64,000 bases of DNA from Corallococcus macrosporus DSM 14697 (GTDB lineage: Bacteria > Myxococcota > Myxococcia > Myxococcales > Myxococcaceae): positions 8,652,001 to 8,716,000 of the forward strand of contig NZ_CP022203.1 of the NCBI RefSeq assembly GCF_002305895.1, given 5' to 3'. Made by a program: the position numbers and the translations under genes. The notes beneath the pieces are model-generated. The model was not told the origin of the DNA and did no database searches. It was given only the letters and a program-made list of their open reading frames with translations. This document shows, one piece after another, positions 1-8,109 of this stretch (positions are counted from its first letter, which is position 1; the number at the start of each line of letters is the position of its first letter).

Positions 1-522
1 CGGCAGGGTGAGGGCACCCGCTGGCGCGACCAGGAAGGTCCTGCAGCTCGCGGGTGGGCGCCCCGCTGGCAGCAGGTGTGCGTCGTTGATGAGGTGCGTG
101 GACTCACCCAAGGACCACGCCCCGCTCCGCGTCACCGTGCCAGGCTCGAGCATCGCCCGGATGACACGGACCTCCAGCGACTCCCGGGAGTCAACCTCCT
201 CCCCGCTGTCACACCACACCACCAGCCGCGCTTCGATGACGAGTTGCTGCTGGTCCGGCGCGGCGTTCTCGTCATTCCCCTTGGCGACCTTCAGGTTCTT
301 CGAGCGCCAGAAGGTGCGCAGCACCGTGCTGATGACGGGCGCGTTCAGCACCCCCGCCGTCACCCGGCAGCCCCGGTGCCGCTCCCGGTCCTGCTCGCCG
401 ACGAGCGACAACAACGCGCCGTAGCACGTCGCGGGAGGCGGCAGGACCTCCGTCTCCACCAGCTCGCGCGCCCGCCCCTTGCGCCAGCACGCCACGGGCA
501 CGGACAGTTCGAGCGCGATCAC
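1..522 (-). CDS. devS: Cas5 / DevS, dev-type (MYXAN) CRISPR-Cas, 3' end cut by window
   Basis: Cas5-family RAMP subunit of the type I dev (MYXAN) Cascade; in this family Cas5 caps the 5' end of the crRNA and joins the Cas7 backbone to Cas8. The visible 174 residues begin with a short beta strand (MIALELSVPVACW) and the Cas5-typical PPATCYGALLSLVGE segment at about residues 28-42. The start is a GTG at 522 that overlaps the TGA of cas7 (GTGA), the same coupling seen between cas6 and cas3. It is last of the five visible operon genes; cas4-cas1 and cas2 would be expected beyond the left edge, as in Myxococcus xanthus dev, but are not seen. Truncated by the window only, with no sign of damage. 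The family call is made from motifs and operon position. Confidence 0.88.
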   Translation of the reverse strand, partial: MIALELSVPVACWRKGRARELVETEVLPPPATCYGALLSLVGEQDRERHRGCRVTAGVLNAPVISTVLRTFWRSKNLKVAKGNDENAAPDQQQLVIEARLVVWCDSGEEVDSRESLEVRVIRAMLEPGTVTRSGAWSLGESTHLINDAHLLPAGRPPASCRTFLVAPAGALTLP

Positions 523-1427
523 CTCTTCCCCGCCTCCATCCGCTTGCACGCCGCGCGGCAGGCGGCGACCACGCCCGCGTGCAGCTCCGCGCCCGACAGG
601 ACCTCTCGCTCCTCGGCGCTCAGCCCCTCCACCGCCTGACCGCCCAACACCAACTCCTTCGCGGGGACGTCCCCGCTCTTCACCTTGCGCAGCAACGCGG
701 CGAGCTCCACGCCGCCCGGTCGGGAGGACGGCTCGAAGGCGTACAGGATGCGCGGCGCGGCCTCCTGCGTGAGCCGGAAGACGACCGACTCCGGACTGAA
801 GTCGAAGAGGAAGCGGCCATGGTTGCCAGCGACGGGCCCCAACGCGCAGAGCTGGTTCAACGCGGTCACCGCGCGGGCGGGGACCCGGAGCGCGTCCGGC
901 GTCAACGCCACGCCATACTGGTAGCGCGTCGCGTGCATCTCCGTGCCGTAGGGGACGGGGTTGCTCCCCTTCTTCTGCGCGGAGGGCGTGGCCCCCGGGC
1001 TCGCGGCGTTGAAGGTGACGTCCCCGGACCACGGCGTGAGGCTCACCGCCCGGGACACCTCCAGCACCGCGCGGCGGACCTTCGCGGTGCCCTTGTCGCC
1101 TTCCTGCTTCGCGCCCTCCGCGGCCATGAAGCCCAGCAGGTCATCATCGATGTATGTCTTCTCCTTCGACTTCGCGGCCCAGGCGCTGAAGTCCTTGTCC
1201 TTCCATTCGTTGGCGCGCAGCGCGTCGTCATAGGTGCGGTTGCACGGCTCCAGCGCATTCAAGCGCCGCCGCAGGGCGAAGCGGATGGACTCGGCGGAGA
1301 CGGTGGTGTGGACCTGGCCGTTCCACACCAGCTTCTGGAGGCTGGTGATGTTCCCCTCGGTGAGGCCCCGGTTGTTGGCGGCGGTTCCCAGCGGCGTGAC
1401 GAAGGCGGCGAAGACGTGAAGGCTCAT
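519..1427 (-). CDS. devR: Cas7 / DevR, Cascade backbone subunit
   Basis: 302-residue Cas7 of the DevR/Cst2 type, the repeated subunit that coats the crRNA spacer in the Cascade complex. The N-terminus (MSLHVFAAFVTPLGTAANNR) is typical of DevR: an RRM-like first strand followed by the TAANN segment. The ATG at 1427 is preceded by a TTGGAG-like ribosome site about 7 nt upstream. It lies 28 nt after cas8 and overlaps cas5 by 4 nt, so it sits in one operon with cas6, cas3, cas8 and cas5. In Myxococcus xanthus devR also affects the timing of sporulation; that is family knowledge and cannot be tested from this sequence. Nothing unusual is seen in length or frame. Confidence 0.92.
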   Translation of the reverse strand: MSLHVFAAFVTPLGTAANNRGLTEGNITSLQKLVWNGQVHTTVSAESIRFALRRRLNALEPCNRTYDDALRANEWKDKDFSAWAAKSKEKTYIDDDLLGFMAAEGAKQEGDKGTAKVRRAVLEVSRAVSLTPWSGDVTFNAASPGATPSAQKKGSNPVPYGTEMHATRYQYGVALTPDALRVPARAVTALNQLCALGPVAGNHGRFLFDFSPESVVFRLTQEAAPRILYAFEPSSRPGGVELAALLRKVKSGDVPAKELVLGGQAVEGLSAEEREVLSGAELHAGVVAACRAACKRMEAGKR

Positions 1428-1455
1428 GACGTGACTCCAAGAACGTGTCGCTAGC

Positions 1456-3072
1456 TCAAGACTGCTCATCCGCGGCGGACTCATCGTCCGCAGACTCCAA
1501 CTCCGCCGCCTCGGGGCCCTGGCTCTGGTAACTGGCCAGCGCCACCAGCGCGAGGTCACGGGCCTCGCGCCACCGCTCAGGGCCCAGCAACGGCAGGACC
1601 TCCCGCCAGTGCTCCTGGAGTTCGCTGTTGCTGCCTGCCCGGCTCCACAGGTCCGCCAGCGCCGCGCGCACCTGCTCCGGCGTCTTCGCGCCGGCAAAGC
1701 CCAACCGCAGCCGCTCACGCTCCCCCTTGAGCCGGTTGGAGCGCGTGGCCTTCGGACTGTGTTCGGTGTCCTTGTAGATGCTCCTGAACCGGGCACGCAG
1801 TGCGAGGTGGACGCTCTGGACGAGCCACTGCTCGGCATCTCCCAGATACGAATGCATGGTGGTGAGCCCCTTCCTTTCGTGCCACAGCAGTGCGCCCAGG
1901 TTGTCCCGGTCGCGGTAGGTGTGAATGAAGCGCCCCTCCGCCGTCGTCGCCGTGGCGAAGCCCGCGTACCAGGGACGCGCGGCCGCGAGGTTCTCCGTGA
2001 TGAAGGCGCGCAGCGCGCTGGTCGCGATGAAGTAGCCCGCATCGCCCTTCGCCTTGCCCTCGGGCTTCCGGACGCGCAGCGTGTGGGGGAGCGCGGCGGC
2101 GGCGGCCTCGTAGCGGTCCAGCACGGCCTCGCGCACGGCGTCCTGCCGCACCACCGCGCCGCGAATCTTCTGCTGCGCGTTCCACGGCATCTGCCGCAGC
2201 GCCACGGCCTCGGTGGTCCCCAGCACCGCGCCCAGCCGTCGCTTCCCCGACTCCTGCGCCAGCACCAGTTGCGCGGCGAGCACCGCGTCCGCGGCCCCCG
2301 CCACCGCCACGTCATGCAGCCGCATGGGCGTCAGCCTGGGGCGCAGCTCCGCGAAGCGGACCAGGTCCGTGGGGGCCAGCGCCACGAAGGCGCCGCCCCG
2401 GAGCTGCGGCAGCTTGTAGGAGACACACCCCACCAGCGCGAAGCACGCGCAGAGCGCCTCCGCCGCCGTGTACTCCACCTTCGTGACACGAACGCCGAGG
2501 TGCCGCTCCGCCGCGCCGGGGTATGCCCAGCTCGCCAGCGACGTCGTACCCGACTCCAGCGCCTTGAGCACATCCCGCCAGGCCGTCTGGTGGACGAAGG
2601 ACTCGTAGCCCTGGGACTCGACGACGACGGGCTGCGCGTCCACCTCGAAGGTGACTCGCCTGCGCGCGCCCCCCTGCGTCGACTTGCCATGCTGGAGGAA
2701 CGTCACCTTGAGCGCGTCGTGCAGCGCGGCGGCCAGCGCGGGCGGCGGCTCCGGCGCACCGGGAGCGCGCGTGCCCGGCAGGTCGATGAAGCCCTGCCTC
2801 ACCTGGAACGACGCGCCGAACAGCGCCCGGAGCGTGGCCTCCGGCGGCTCGCCGCCCCAATCCAGGTGGATGGCCTCCGGCGCCACCGTCGCCGTCCCGG
2901 GCCCCAACGGAACGGGCGCTGGCCAGGGAGCGGCATCGCCAAGGATGGCGCGGAGGGACGCCGCCAGCCCACCCGCGCCCGCGCGCAGCAACGGCGTCAT
3001 CCCCGGCGCATACAACCGGACGGTGAGCGGCGCAGGCAGCGCCTTCTTCCGCGAGCTCACGGCTTTCGCCAT
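1456..3072 (-). CDS. devT: Cas8 (Cmx8 / DevT), Cascade large subunit
   Basis: 538-residue large subunit of the dev-type Cascade, which in type I systems contributes to PAM recognition and Cas3 recruitment. I recognise it from its position between cas3 and devR and from its resemblance to the Cmx8/DevT family: an Ala-rich first half, a FIATSALRAF segment, and a charged, acidic C-terminus ending DDESAADEQS. The ATG at 3072 (MAKAVSSRKKA) was chosen because it follows the cas3 stop with a 16-nt overlap; the frame stays open further upstream but that extension lies inside cas3. No catalytic motif is expected. The assignment rests on context as much as on sequence, since Cas8 proteins diverge quickly. 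Confidence 0.85.
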   Translation of the reverse strand: MAKAVSSRKKALPAPLTVRLYAPGMTPLLRAGAGGLAASLRAILGDAAPWPAPVPLGPGTATVAPEAIHLDWGGEPPEATLRALFGASFQVRQGFIDLPGTRAPGAPEPPPALAAALHDALKVTFLQHGKSTQGGARRRVTFEVDAQPVVVESQGYESFVHQTAWRDVLKALESGTTSLASWAYPGAAERHLGVRVTKVEYTAAEALCACFALVGCVSYKLPQLRGGAFVALAPTDLVRFAELRPRLTPMRLHDVAVAGAADAVLAAQLVLAQESGKRRLGAVLGTTEAVALRQMPWNAQQKIRGAVVRQDAVREAVLDRYEAAAAALPHTLRVRKPEGKAKGDAGYFIATSALRAFITENLAAARPWYAGFATATTAEGRFIHTYRDRDNLGALLWHERKGLTTMHSYLGDAEQWLVQSVHLALRARFRSIYKDTEHSPKATRSNRLKGERERLRLGFAGAKTPEQVRAALADLWSRAGSNSELQEHWREVLPLLGPERWREARDLALVALASYQSQGPEAAELESADDESAADEQS

Positions 3073-5294
3073 CGCGCACCTCGCAGTTCGTCGTACTCCA
3101 GCAGGTGCGCCGGAGGGATGGGGTACGGCAGCCGGCCCGCGCGCGGCCACGCTCGCCAGCGGAAGGAGTCCGGCGGGAGGTTCATGGGCAAGGTGACCTT
3201 GTGAGCGCTCACCGCGCCTGTCCGGACGTCCTCCGCGTCCTTCTCCAGGAGGACCGTGAGGCTGGGGCTCCCATCGCGGCACGGCGCGGGCCAGGTGTCG
3301 AAGCGACCATCCAGCCAGGTGCTGGACGCCCGTCGCGGTGACGCCACCGTGGACGGCGACCAGGCGTCCACCAGGTCCTGCTGGCTCAACGGGTCCGTTC
3401 CCAGACGCTCCAACCAGGCACGCGCCTCGCGCAGGTCCGGCGCGCCATAGGGCGGCCCATCGAAGGGGAGCACCACGAACGGCCGCACGGGGCCGGGCCG
3501 CTCCGGCGTGCTCCGGCGATTGAGCCGCCCCAGGCGCTGGATGAGCGCGGCGATGGGCGCCAGGTCCGTGACGAGCAGGTCCGCCGACAGGTCCAGGCTC
3601 ATCTCCGCGACCTGCGTCGTCGATGCGAACACCGCGCGGTCCGGCGTGGCGAAGGTCTCGATGACGTCCCCATGGCGGTGGACGCGGTCCGCGTAGCGGA
3701 AGCGGCTGTGGTACAGCAGCGCGTGAGCGCCATGCGACGTCGCGACCTCGGCGGTCCGCATGCAGCGCTCCACCGTATTGCTGACCCACAGCACCTTGCC
3801 GTTCCCCTCCAAGCACCGCGCCACCAGCGCCCACGGCTCCGCGACGTCCAACCGCTGGTAGCGCGGCAGGGCCTCCAGGTCCTCCGGCCCATCGACCTCC
3901 GCGAGGCGCTGGCCGTGGACGCGCTCGCACACCTCGCGCAGCGCACCGAGCCGCGCGGCGGGGAGGCTGGCGGTCATCAACAGCGCGGGGATTCCTGGCA
4001 GGGCCTCCAGGAAGCGCAGCAGGCAGCCGAAGAGCCGGTCATCGTAGGCATGGACTTCGTCGAAGACGACGCAGGCCGCGCACAGCGCGGGCCAGGCGTA
4101 GAGCCCCTGCCGCTGGCTCTGGACGAGCCCCAGCACCGTGTCGGCCGTGCAGCTCATCGCGTCCACGCCCCAGGAGCGGAGCGCGTCCAGGCGGTCCTGC
4201 TCCCGGGAGCCCAGCTCCCGCGCCGCGCCGTCCCGGAGGCCGAAGATGTCGAAGTCCACCTCCGCCCGGGAGTGCTGCAACCGGGCATCCACGTCCGCGC
4301 CGTGGAGGTAGTCCCGGAAGCCCTCCGTGGCCGTGCCCATGGTTGGGTACGTGAGCCACAACGGACGGCCGGGGTGCTGGCGCGCGGCCCAGAGGTACGC
4401 GGCGGCCGTCTTGCCACTGCCACAGCCCGCTCGGACCAGCGTCAGCGGCGCGGCGCAGCGGGCCACGGCCTCCTGGAACGGCCTGGGCATTCGGCCCGCG
4501 AGGCGACGCTCGACCACGGCGAGCAGGGCCTCGCCGGGATGAGGCGCGGTGAGCTGGCGGTCCACCCAGTCCTGCCGCTCCCCGCTCCGAGGCAGCGCCG
4601 AGCCCGCCACGTCGGCCGCGAGCACCAGCGCCTTGCACACGGCCAGGAGCCGCGCGTCCATGGCGCTGGCGGGGATGGTCCGCTCGAAGTCCTCCTGCCA
4701 CGCCTGGAGCTGGTCACGCGGGTGCGCCGTCCGCGTGGCGCGGAGCAGGAGGGGCGCGGTGAACACCGGAGGGGCGGAGAGCGACAGCTCCTCGGCGATT
4801 CGCGCCAGCGTCCGGGTGAAGTCTTCGTGCTGGACCAGGAGCTCCACCGTCAGCCCCGCGCCGGCGTCCTCGGGCGCGAAGGCGTCTGCCTGGAACTTGC
4901 GGTGATGGGCGGCCACGCAGACCAGCGCCAGGCCCAGGTCCAGCTCGCTCACGTCCCGCAGGAGCCACGCGGAGAGCGGCTGTCCCGGCCAGCAGAGCCA
5001 CAGCGAGAGCGCTTCGTGGCGAACCCACTGCGGCGCGTCACGCTTGCGGCGCAGCATGGACTGGAAGTGCTCGCTGCACTTGCCCAGGTCATGGAGCGCG
5101 GCGGCGAGCAGGACGATGCGCCGCAGCCGGGGCTCCAGCGCCGGGTCCAGCCCCGCGGCCAGGAGCGACGCGCGCCCCCGGTGCTCCAGCAGCCGGCGGG
5201 CGGCTGACAGCACCAGGGCGGTGTGCCCCAGCAGCGTGGCCTCGCCCTCGGGCCTGTCGGGCGTGGCCGTGCTCTTCGCCAGCAGCCGTTTCAC
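3057..5294 (-). CDS. cas3: Cas3 HD nuclease-helicase
   Basis: 745-residue Cas3, which unwinds and degrades the target DNA once Cascade has bound it. The HD nuclease domain is N-terminal: GHTALVL near residue 23, LHDLGK near residue 65, and a later AHHRK segment. The SF2 helicase follows, with Walker A GCGSGKT, a DEVH box (VFDEVHAYDD), motif III LLMTASLP and motif VI QRLGRLNRR. All key residues look intact, so it should be active. The GTG start at 5294 overlaps the cas6 TGA, and the 3' end overlaps cas8 by 16 nt, so translation is probably coupled along the operon. The longer open frame upstream of 5294 runs through cas6 and is not used here. Confidence 0.95.
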   Translation of the reverse strand: MKRLLAKSTATPDRPEGEATLLGHTALVLSAARRLLEHRGRASLLAAGLDPALEPRLRRIVLLAAALHDLGKCSEHFQSMLRRKRDAPQWVRHEALSLWLCWPGQPLSAWLLRDVSELDLGLALVCVAAHHRKFQADAFAPEDAGAGLTVELLVQHEDFTRTLARIAEELSLSAPPVFTAPLLLRATRTAHPRDQLQAWQEDFERTIPASAMDARLLAVCKALVLAADVAGSALPRSGERQDWVDRQLTAPHPGEALLAVVERRLAGRMPRPFQEAVARCAAPLTLVRAGCGSGKTAAAYLWAARQHPGRPLWLTYPTMGTATEGFRDYLHGADVDARLQHSRAEVDFDIFGLRDGAARELGSREQDRLDALRSWGVDAMSCTADTVLGLVQSQRQGLYAWPALCAACVVFDEVHAYDDRLFGCLLRFLEALPGIPALLMTASLPAARLGALREVCERVHGQRLAEVDGPEDLEALPRYQRLDVAEPWALVARCLEGNGKVLWVSNTVERCMRTAEVATSHGAHALLYHSRFRYADRVHRHGDVIETFATPDRAVFASTTQVAEMSLDLSADLLVTDLAPIAALIQRLGRLNRRSTPERPGPVRPFVVLPFDGPPYGAPDLREARAWLERLGTDPLSQQDLVDAWSPSTVASPRRASSTWLDGRFDTWPAPCRDGSPSLTVLLEKDAEDVRTGAVSAHKVTLPMNLPPDSFRWRAWPRAGRLPYPIPPAHLLEYDELRGARWRKP

Positions 5295-5902
5295 GCGGCC
5301 CGCCCTCGGGCCTGGGCGAGCGCCGCGCGGCCGGGCGGGAGGAAGAGGCCACAGCCCATGTGCCGGCGACCGCCCAAGCCTCGCTCCTGCACGCGGAGCG
5401 AGTGCTCGGCCGACAAGCCATGGAGGTCGAGCGCGAAGCCCACGACCTTCTTGTCCGCGATGCGCACGATGCGCCGACGCCCGACCGTCAGCGTGGCCTG
5501 GACACCGAGCGCCTCCAGCGCGCGGGAGGCCGCCGCGATGAATGCAGGCTCGTCCATCGCGTGCTTGAAGGTGACCAACCGCGCGGCCAGCGACGGCACG
5601 GGCTCCAGCGCATACAGCGATGGGGCCCCCAGGGACAGACGCCTCCCCGCGACCTCCAGCGGCGCGCTCACCAGCGGCAACAGCGTGGCCACGGCCTCGA
5701 CAGGGCACCGCAGGCGCAGCGTGCCTCGTCCCAGGTAGAGCAGCTCCCGCGTGTTGCTCACGCCGCGAAGCGAGAACACGCCCAGGTCCGAGCGCTCGTG
5801 GAGCGCGGGGATGTGGCGGGAGAGCGCGGCGAACAGGAGATATGCGTGGTCGAGCGGCACCGGGCCGCCCTGCACGGGGAACAGCAGGTCAATTAACGCC
5901 AT
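5291..5902 (-). CDS. cas6: Cas6 (Cmx6) crRNA-processing endoribonuclease
   Basis: 203-residue Cas6 of the MYXAN (Cmx6) type, which cuts pre-crRNA within each repeat. It begins MALIDLLFPVQGG and ends with the Gly-rich loop GLGGRRHMGCGLFLPPGR that marks the C-terminal ferredoxin fold of Cas6; a likely general-base His sits in PLDHAY near residue 20. The ATG at 5902 has a GGGG ribosome site about 9 nt upstream (GGTGGGGAAATCCA). It is the first large gene of the dev operon, in the same order (cas6-cas3-devT-devR-devS) as in Myxococcus xanthus. It is the only cas6 in the window, so it may also process the 63-repeat array at 26.5-31.0 kb, which has none nearby. Confidence 0.88.
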   Translation of the reverse strand: MALIDLLFPVQGGPVPLDHAYLLFAALSRHIPALHERSDLGVFSLRGVSNTRELLYLGRGTLRLRCPVEAVATLLPLVSAPLEVAGRRLSLGAPSLYALEPVPSLAARLVTFKHAMDEPAFIAAASRALEALGVQATLTVGRRRIVRIADKKVVGFALDLHGLSAEHSLRVQERGLGGRRHMGCGLFLPPGRAALAQARGRAA

Positions 5903-5975
5903 TGGATTTCCCCACCTAAGTAAAACAACACATCCAACGCCTCTCGGCATCCCAGCAAAACAATCGCCTAAGCTC

Positions 5976-6211
5976 GACCTGAGCAGACACCAATTGCTCA
6001 ACACCGGCGCAAACAACACCGGTCGTCACCGCGAGAACCCTGCGAGCCAGCCACGGCGTCAGATCAGCGTCACATCCACCAGCTCAACCAGCGTTTTCGC
6101 CACAATCAGAGCGAGTGAAACAATTCGAAAAACCAACGCAAGCCGCTCCAGCACCCCATGCTTCGACTTCTGAAGTGACACCTGCACGCTCCTGACCTGA
6201 GCTGACACCAA
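5976..6211. repeat. Imperfect 18-bp direct repeat in the dev operon leader
   Basis: Two copies of GACCTGAGC(A/T)GACACCAA, at 5976-5993 and 6194-6211, match at 17 of 18 positions and lie 218 bp apart upstream of cas6. The right copy falls inside the candidate small ORF, the left copy downstream of it. They could be sites for a developmental regulator or the trace of a short duplication. Confidence 0.5.
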
Positions 6212-6289
6212 CATGCGCAGGTCGACTACCGTTATGCATATAAGAACCTCCAATCGCCAATGCATCCAGGCGCATGTCCTCGTCTCCAT
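6059..6289 (-). CDS. Candidate small ORF in the leader of the dev-type cas operon
   Basis: Between the Cap4-like gene and cas6 is a 0.4-kb stretch of lower GC. One frame looks protein-like: 76 residues from an ATG at 6289 with AAGG upstream, or 51 residues from an ATG at 6214. The C-terminal 35 residues are hydrophobic and rich in Leu, Val and Ile (for example LALVFRIVSLALIVAKTLVEL), suggesting a membrane-associated small protein. In Myxococcus xanthus the dev operon begins with devI, a roughly 40-residue inhibitor of sporulation, in this same place. I cannot recall the DevI sequence well enough to claim homology, so the link is positional only. No other gene is seen in 5903-6314. Confidence 0.35.
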   Translation of the reverse strand: METRTCAWMHWRLEVLICITVVDLRMLVSAQVRSVQVSLQKSKHGVLERLALVFRIVSLALIVAKTLVELVDVTLI

Positions 6290-6314
6290 TTGAACCTTGC
6301 AATGCCCCCAAAGC

Positions 6315-7784
6315 TCACCCCGTCTCCAACGTGAGCGCGGGCGCATAGCCACCAGCCCCGGTGCGCTCGTAGGCAACCACGGGGCCCACGGCGTTGAGCC
6401 GCTGCCCCAGGAACAGGCAGCACGCCGCGGGGGCATAGAGGATGAGGTGGGTGACGCCGGTGCGCAGCTCGTTGCGTGCGCGCCGGAGCTGTTCACGCGC
6501 TTGCACCGCGAACGCCACCGCGTCCGCATCCGAGCCGACGGCGCCGTCATGGGGCCCGTCCTCCGGCTCCAGGTAGAGCACGGCGCGGAAGTGCCCTGGC
6601 CGCTCGGCCATGAAGCGCTCCATGTCCGCGCGCGCGTCCCCCGTCAACTGGAACACCACCAGCAGCCCCGTGGCGTCCGCTTTGCCCTCATGACCGGTGA
6701 CTCGCAGCCGGCGCTCGGACGGCTTCGTGTCCGAGCGCCACAGGAAGGTCTCTCCCCGCGTGGGCTGCTCGACGCGGAAGCGGTAGCCGCCCACCTCCGG
6801 GAGGTGGAAGCCCACCGCCAGCACCGTGCTCAGCGGCAGCTTGCCGCGCAGGTCAATCAACGCGCCGTCTGGCCGCCGTGACAGCCGCTGCTTCGCGGCC
6901 AGCAACGAAGGCAGCAGCACGTCCCGCCATGCCGCCTCCGACGGGACCTTCCGAGTGTCGCGGTCGAAGTGAGGCGTCCAGTCCAGCTCCTCGGTGGGCG
7001 GCCGCTCCCACACCCGCCGCGCCCACCCGTGAATCCACAGGCTCACCTCGGGCGCGTCCTCGCGGGAGGCCACCAGCCCCCACTCGCGCAGGGCCTCCCG
7101 CAGCGACTCCGCCGTGACGTGCTTCCTGCCGCCGCCGACCTCAATCCACTCCCGGAGCCCATCCACCGCGATGGCGCGCGGCTGCCGTCCCATGCGCAGG
7201 CCCAGCCGCCCCATCCGGTCGTCCACCTGCTCCTCCACATCCGCGATGCCCCCCACGCCGAGCCGCAAGCGCAGGTCCTTGCAGAACGCCCGCAGCGTCT
7301 CGGCCGGGACGCCCAGCCGCTGCTGCCACTCCGCCCAGTGCCGCTTCAGGGCGCCTCGCGCTGGCTGCGCGAAGAACGCCTCGGTGAAGCAGTGGTCTCT
7401 CCCATGCAGATAGCGGCCCAGGTCCTCCGCCGACGCCCAGTTGCTCAACAGCCAGATTTCGACGGGCCCCTGCGGCCGCAGCGACAACCAGCTCTCCAGC
7501 AGCTTGCCCAGCAAGGAGCGCCCCACCCGAGGCGGCGCCACCAGCCCCGCCACCGAGTAGGTCTCCCGGTGGTCGACGTGCCACTTCACCTGCATATAGC
7601 GACTGCCCGCCCCCGCCCCGGGCCGGGCGTGCAGCGTCACGTCATCCGCCGAGCCCGCCTCCGGGTGCTCGACGTAGCCGTGAGCGAAGGGGCTGCCCGC
7701 ATCGAGCAGCCGGAGCAACTCGTACCAGCTCAGCAGGTGCTGATAGCGGTCGCCCTCCAGGCGAGACGCGCTCTGCTCTCCCAT
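6315..7784 (-). CDS. Cap4-like effector: nuclease domain fused to SAVED domain
   Basis: 489-residue protein with the layout of Cap4, the CBASS effector that degrades DNA when its SAVED domain binds a cyclic oligonucleotide. The N-terminal third resembles the DUF4297-type PD-(D/E)xK nuclease: DRYQHLLSWYELL (12-24), an acidic pair D48-D49, and QVK at 65-67. The C-terminal part (about 310-489) is SAVED-like, with a strand VVFQLTGDA and the closing LYAPAACCLFLGQRLNAVGP segment followed by AYE. The ATG at 7784 has a good GGGAG ribosome site. No CD-NTase is adjacent; the nearest is at 40.3-41.2 kb. It lies directly upstream of the dev cas operon on the same strand, so it may be tied to CRISPR or be an orphan effector. 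The SAVED call is firmer than the nuclease call. Confidence 0.78.
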   Translation of the reverse strand: MGEQSASRLEGDRYQHLLSWYELLRLLDAGSPFAHGYVEHPEAGSADDVTLHARPGAGAGSRYMQVKWHVDHRETYSVAGLVAPPRVGRSLLGKLLESWLSLRPQGPVEIWLLSNWASAEDLGRYLHGRDHCFTEAFFAQPARGALKRHWAEWQQRLGVPAETLRAFCKDLRLRLGVGGIADVEEQVDDRMGRLGLRMGRQPRAIAVDGLREWIEVGGGRKHVTAESLREALREWGLVASREDAPEVSLWIHGWARRVWERPPTEELDWTPHFDRDTRKVPSEAAWRDVLLPSLLAAKQRLSRRPDGALIDLRGKLPLSTVLAVGFHLPEVGGYRFRVEQPTRGETFLWRSDTKPSERRLRVTGHEGKADATGLLVVFQLTGDARADMERFMAERPGHFRAVLYLEPEDGPHDGAVGSDADAVAFAVQAREQLRRARNELRTGVTHLILYAPAACCLFLGQRLNAVGPVVAYERTGAGGYAPALTLETG

Positions 7785-8109
7785 GACGCTCCCTCATAGC
7801 GGCGCCATGAACGGGGGTGGATACCTCCCCGGAGGTATGGAAAGGCGTCGCTCGAAGAGGAAGACGCCAACACGCGGCGCACCCCATCGCGGACCCGGTG
7901 CTTTTTCTTCCGGCGCGTGGCGGTGGTGCGTCCCCAGGGCACCGGACATCCTGCGCCGCTCTGACTACCTTTCAGGTAGACATCACCCATTCCGAGGTGC
8001 CAGACGCAGACACGCGCTCGCGCGAAGAACTCGGGAGCTGCGCGCCCGTTCGAGCGTCCCGCCGTGTCATCCCCGTCGAGTAGGTTAGAACCCTGGAGGT
8101 TGCCCCTGC
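7785..8109. other. Divergent intergenic region between the Cap4-like gene and the DUF2381 gene
   Basis: About 325 bp between two divergent starts. No supported ORF. It holds one clear palindrome, listed separately, and should carry both promoters. Confidence 0.6.
7965..7979. promoter_or_regulatory. Palindrome CTACCT-TTC-AGGTAG
   Basis: A perfect 6-bp inverted repeat with a 3-nt centre in the divergent intergenic region, 145 bp upstream of the DUF2381 start and 180 bp upstream of the Cap4-like start. Its size and position suit a dimeric repressor site, but the regulator is unknown. Confidence 0.35.

Noticed and set aside
1609-3204. Long plus-strand open frame opposite cas8 and cas3
   Set aside because: It is the antisense shadow of well-recognised cas genes in high-GC DNA, rich in Arg, Gln and Leu without motifs. 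The same applies to long plus-strand frames opposite the Cmr operon, the SNF2 gene and the large kinase.
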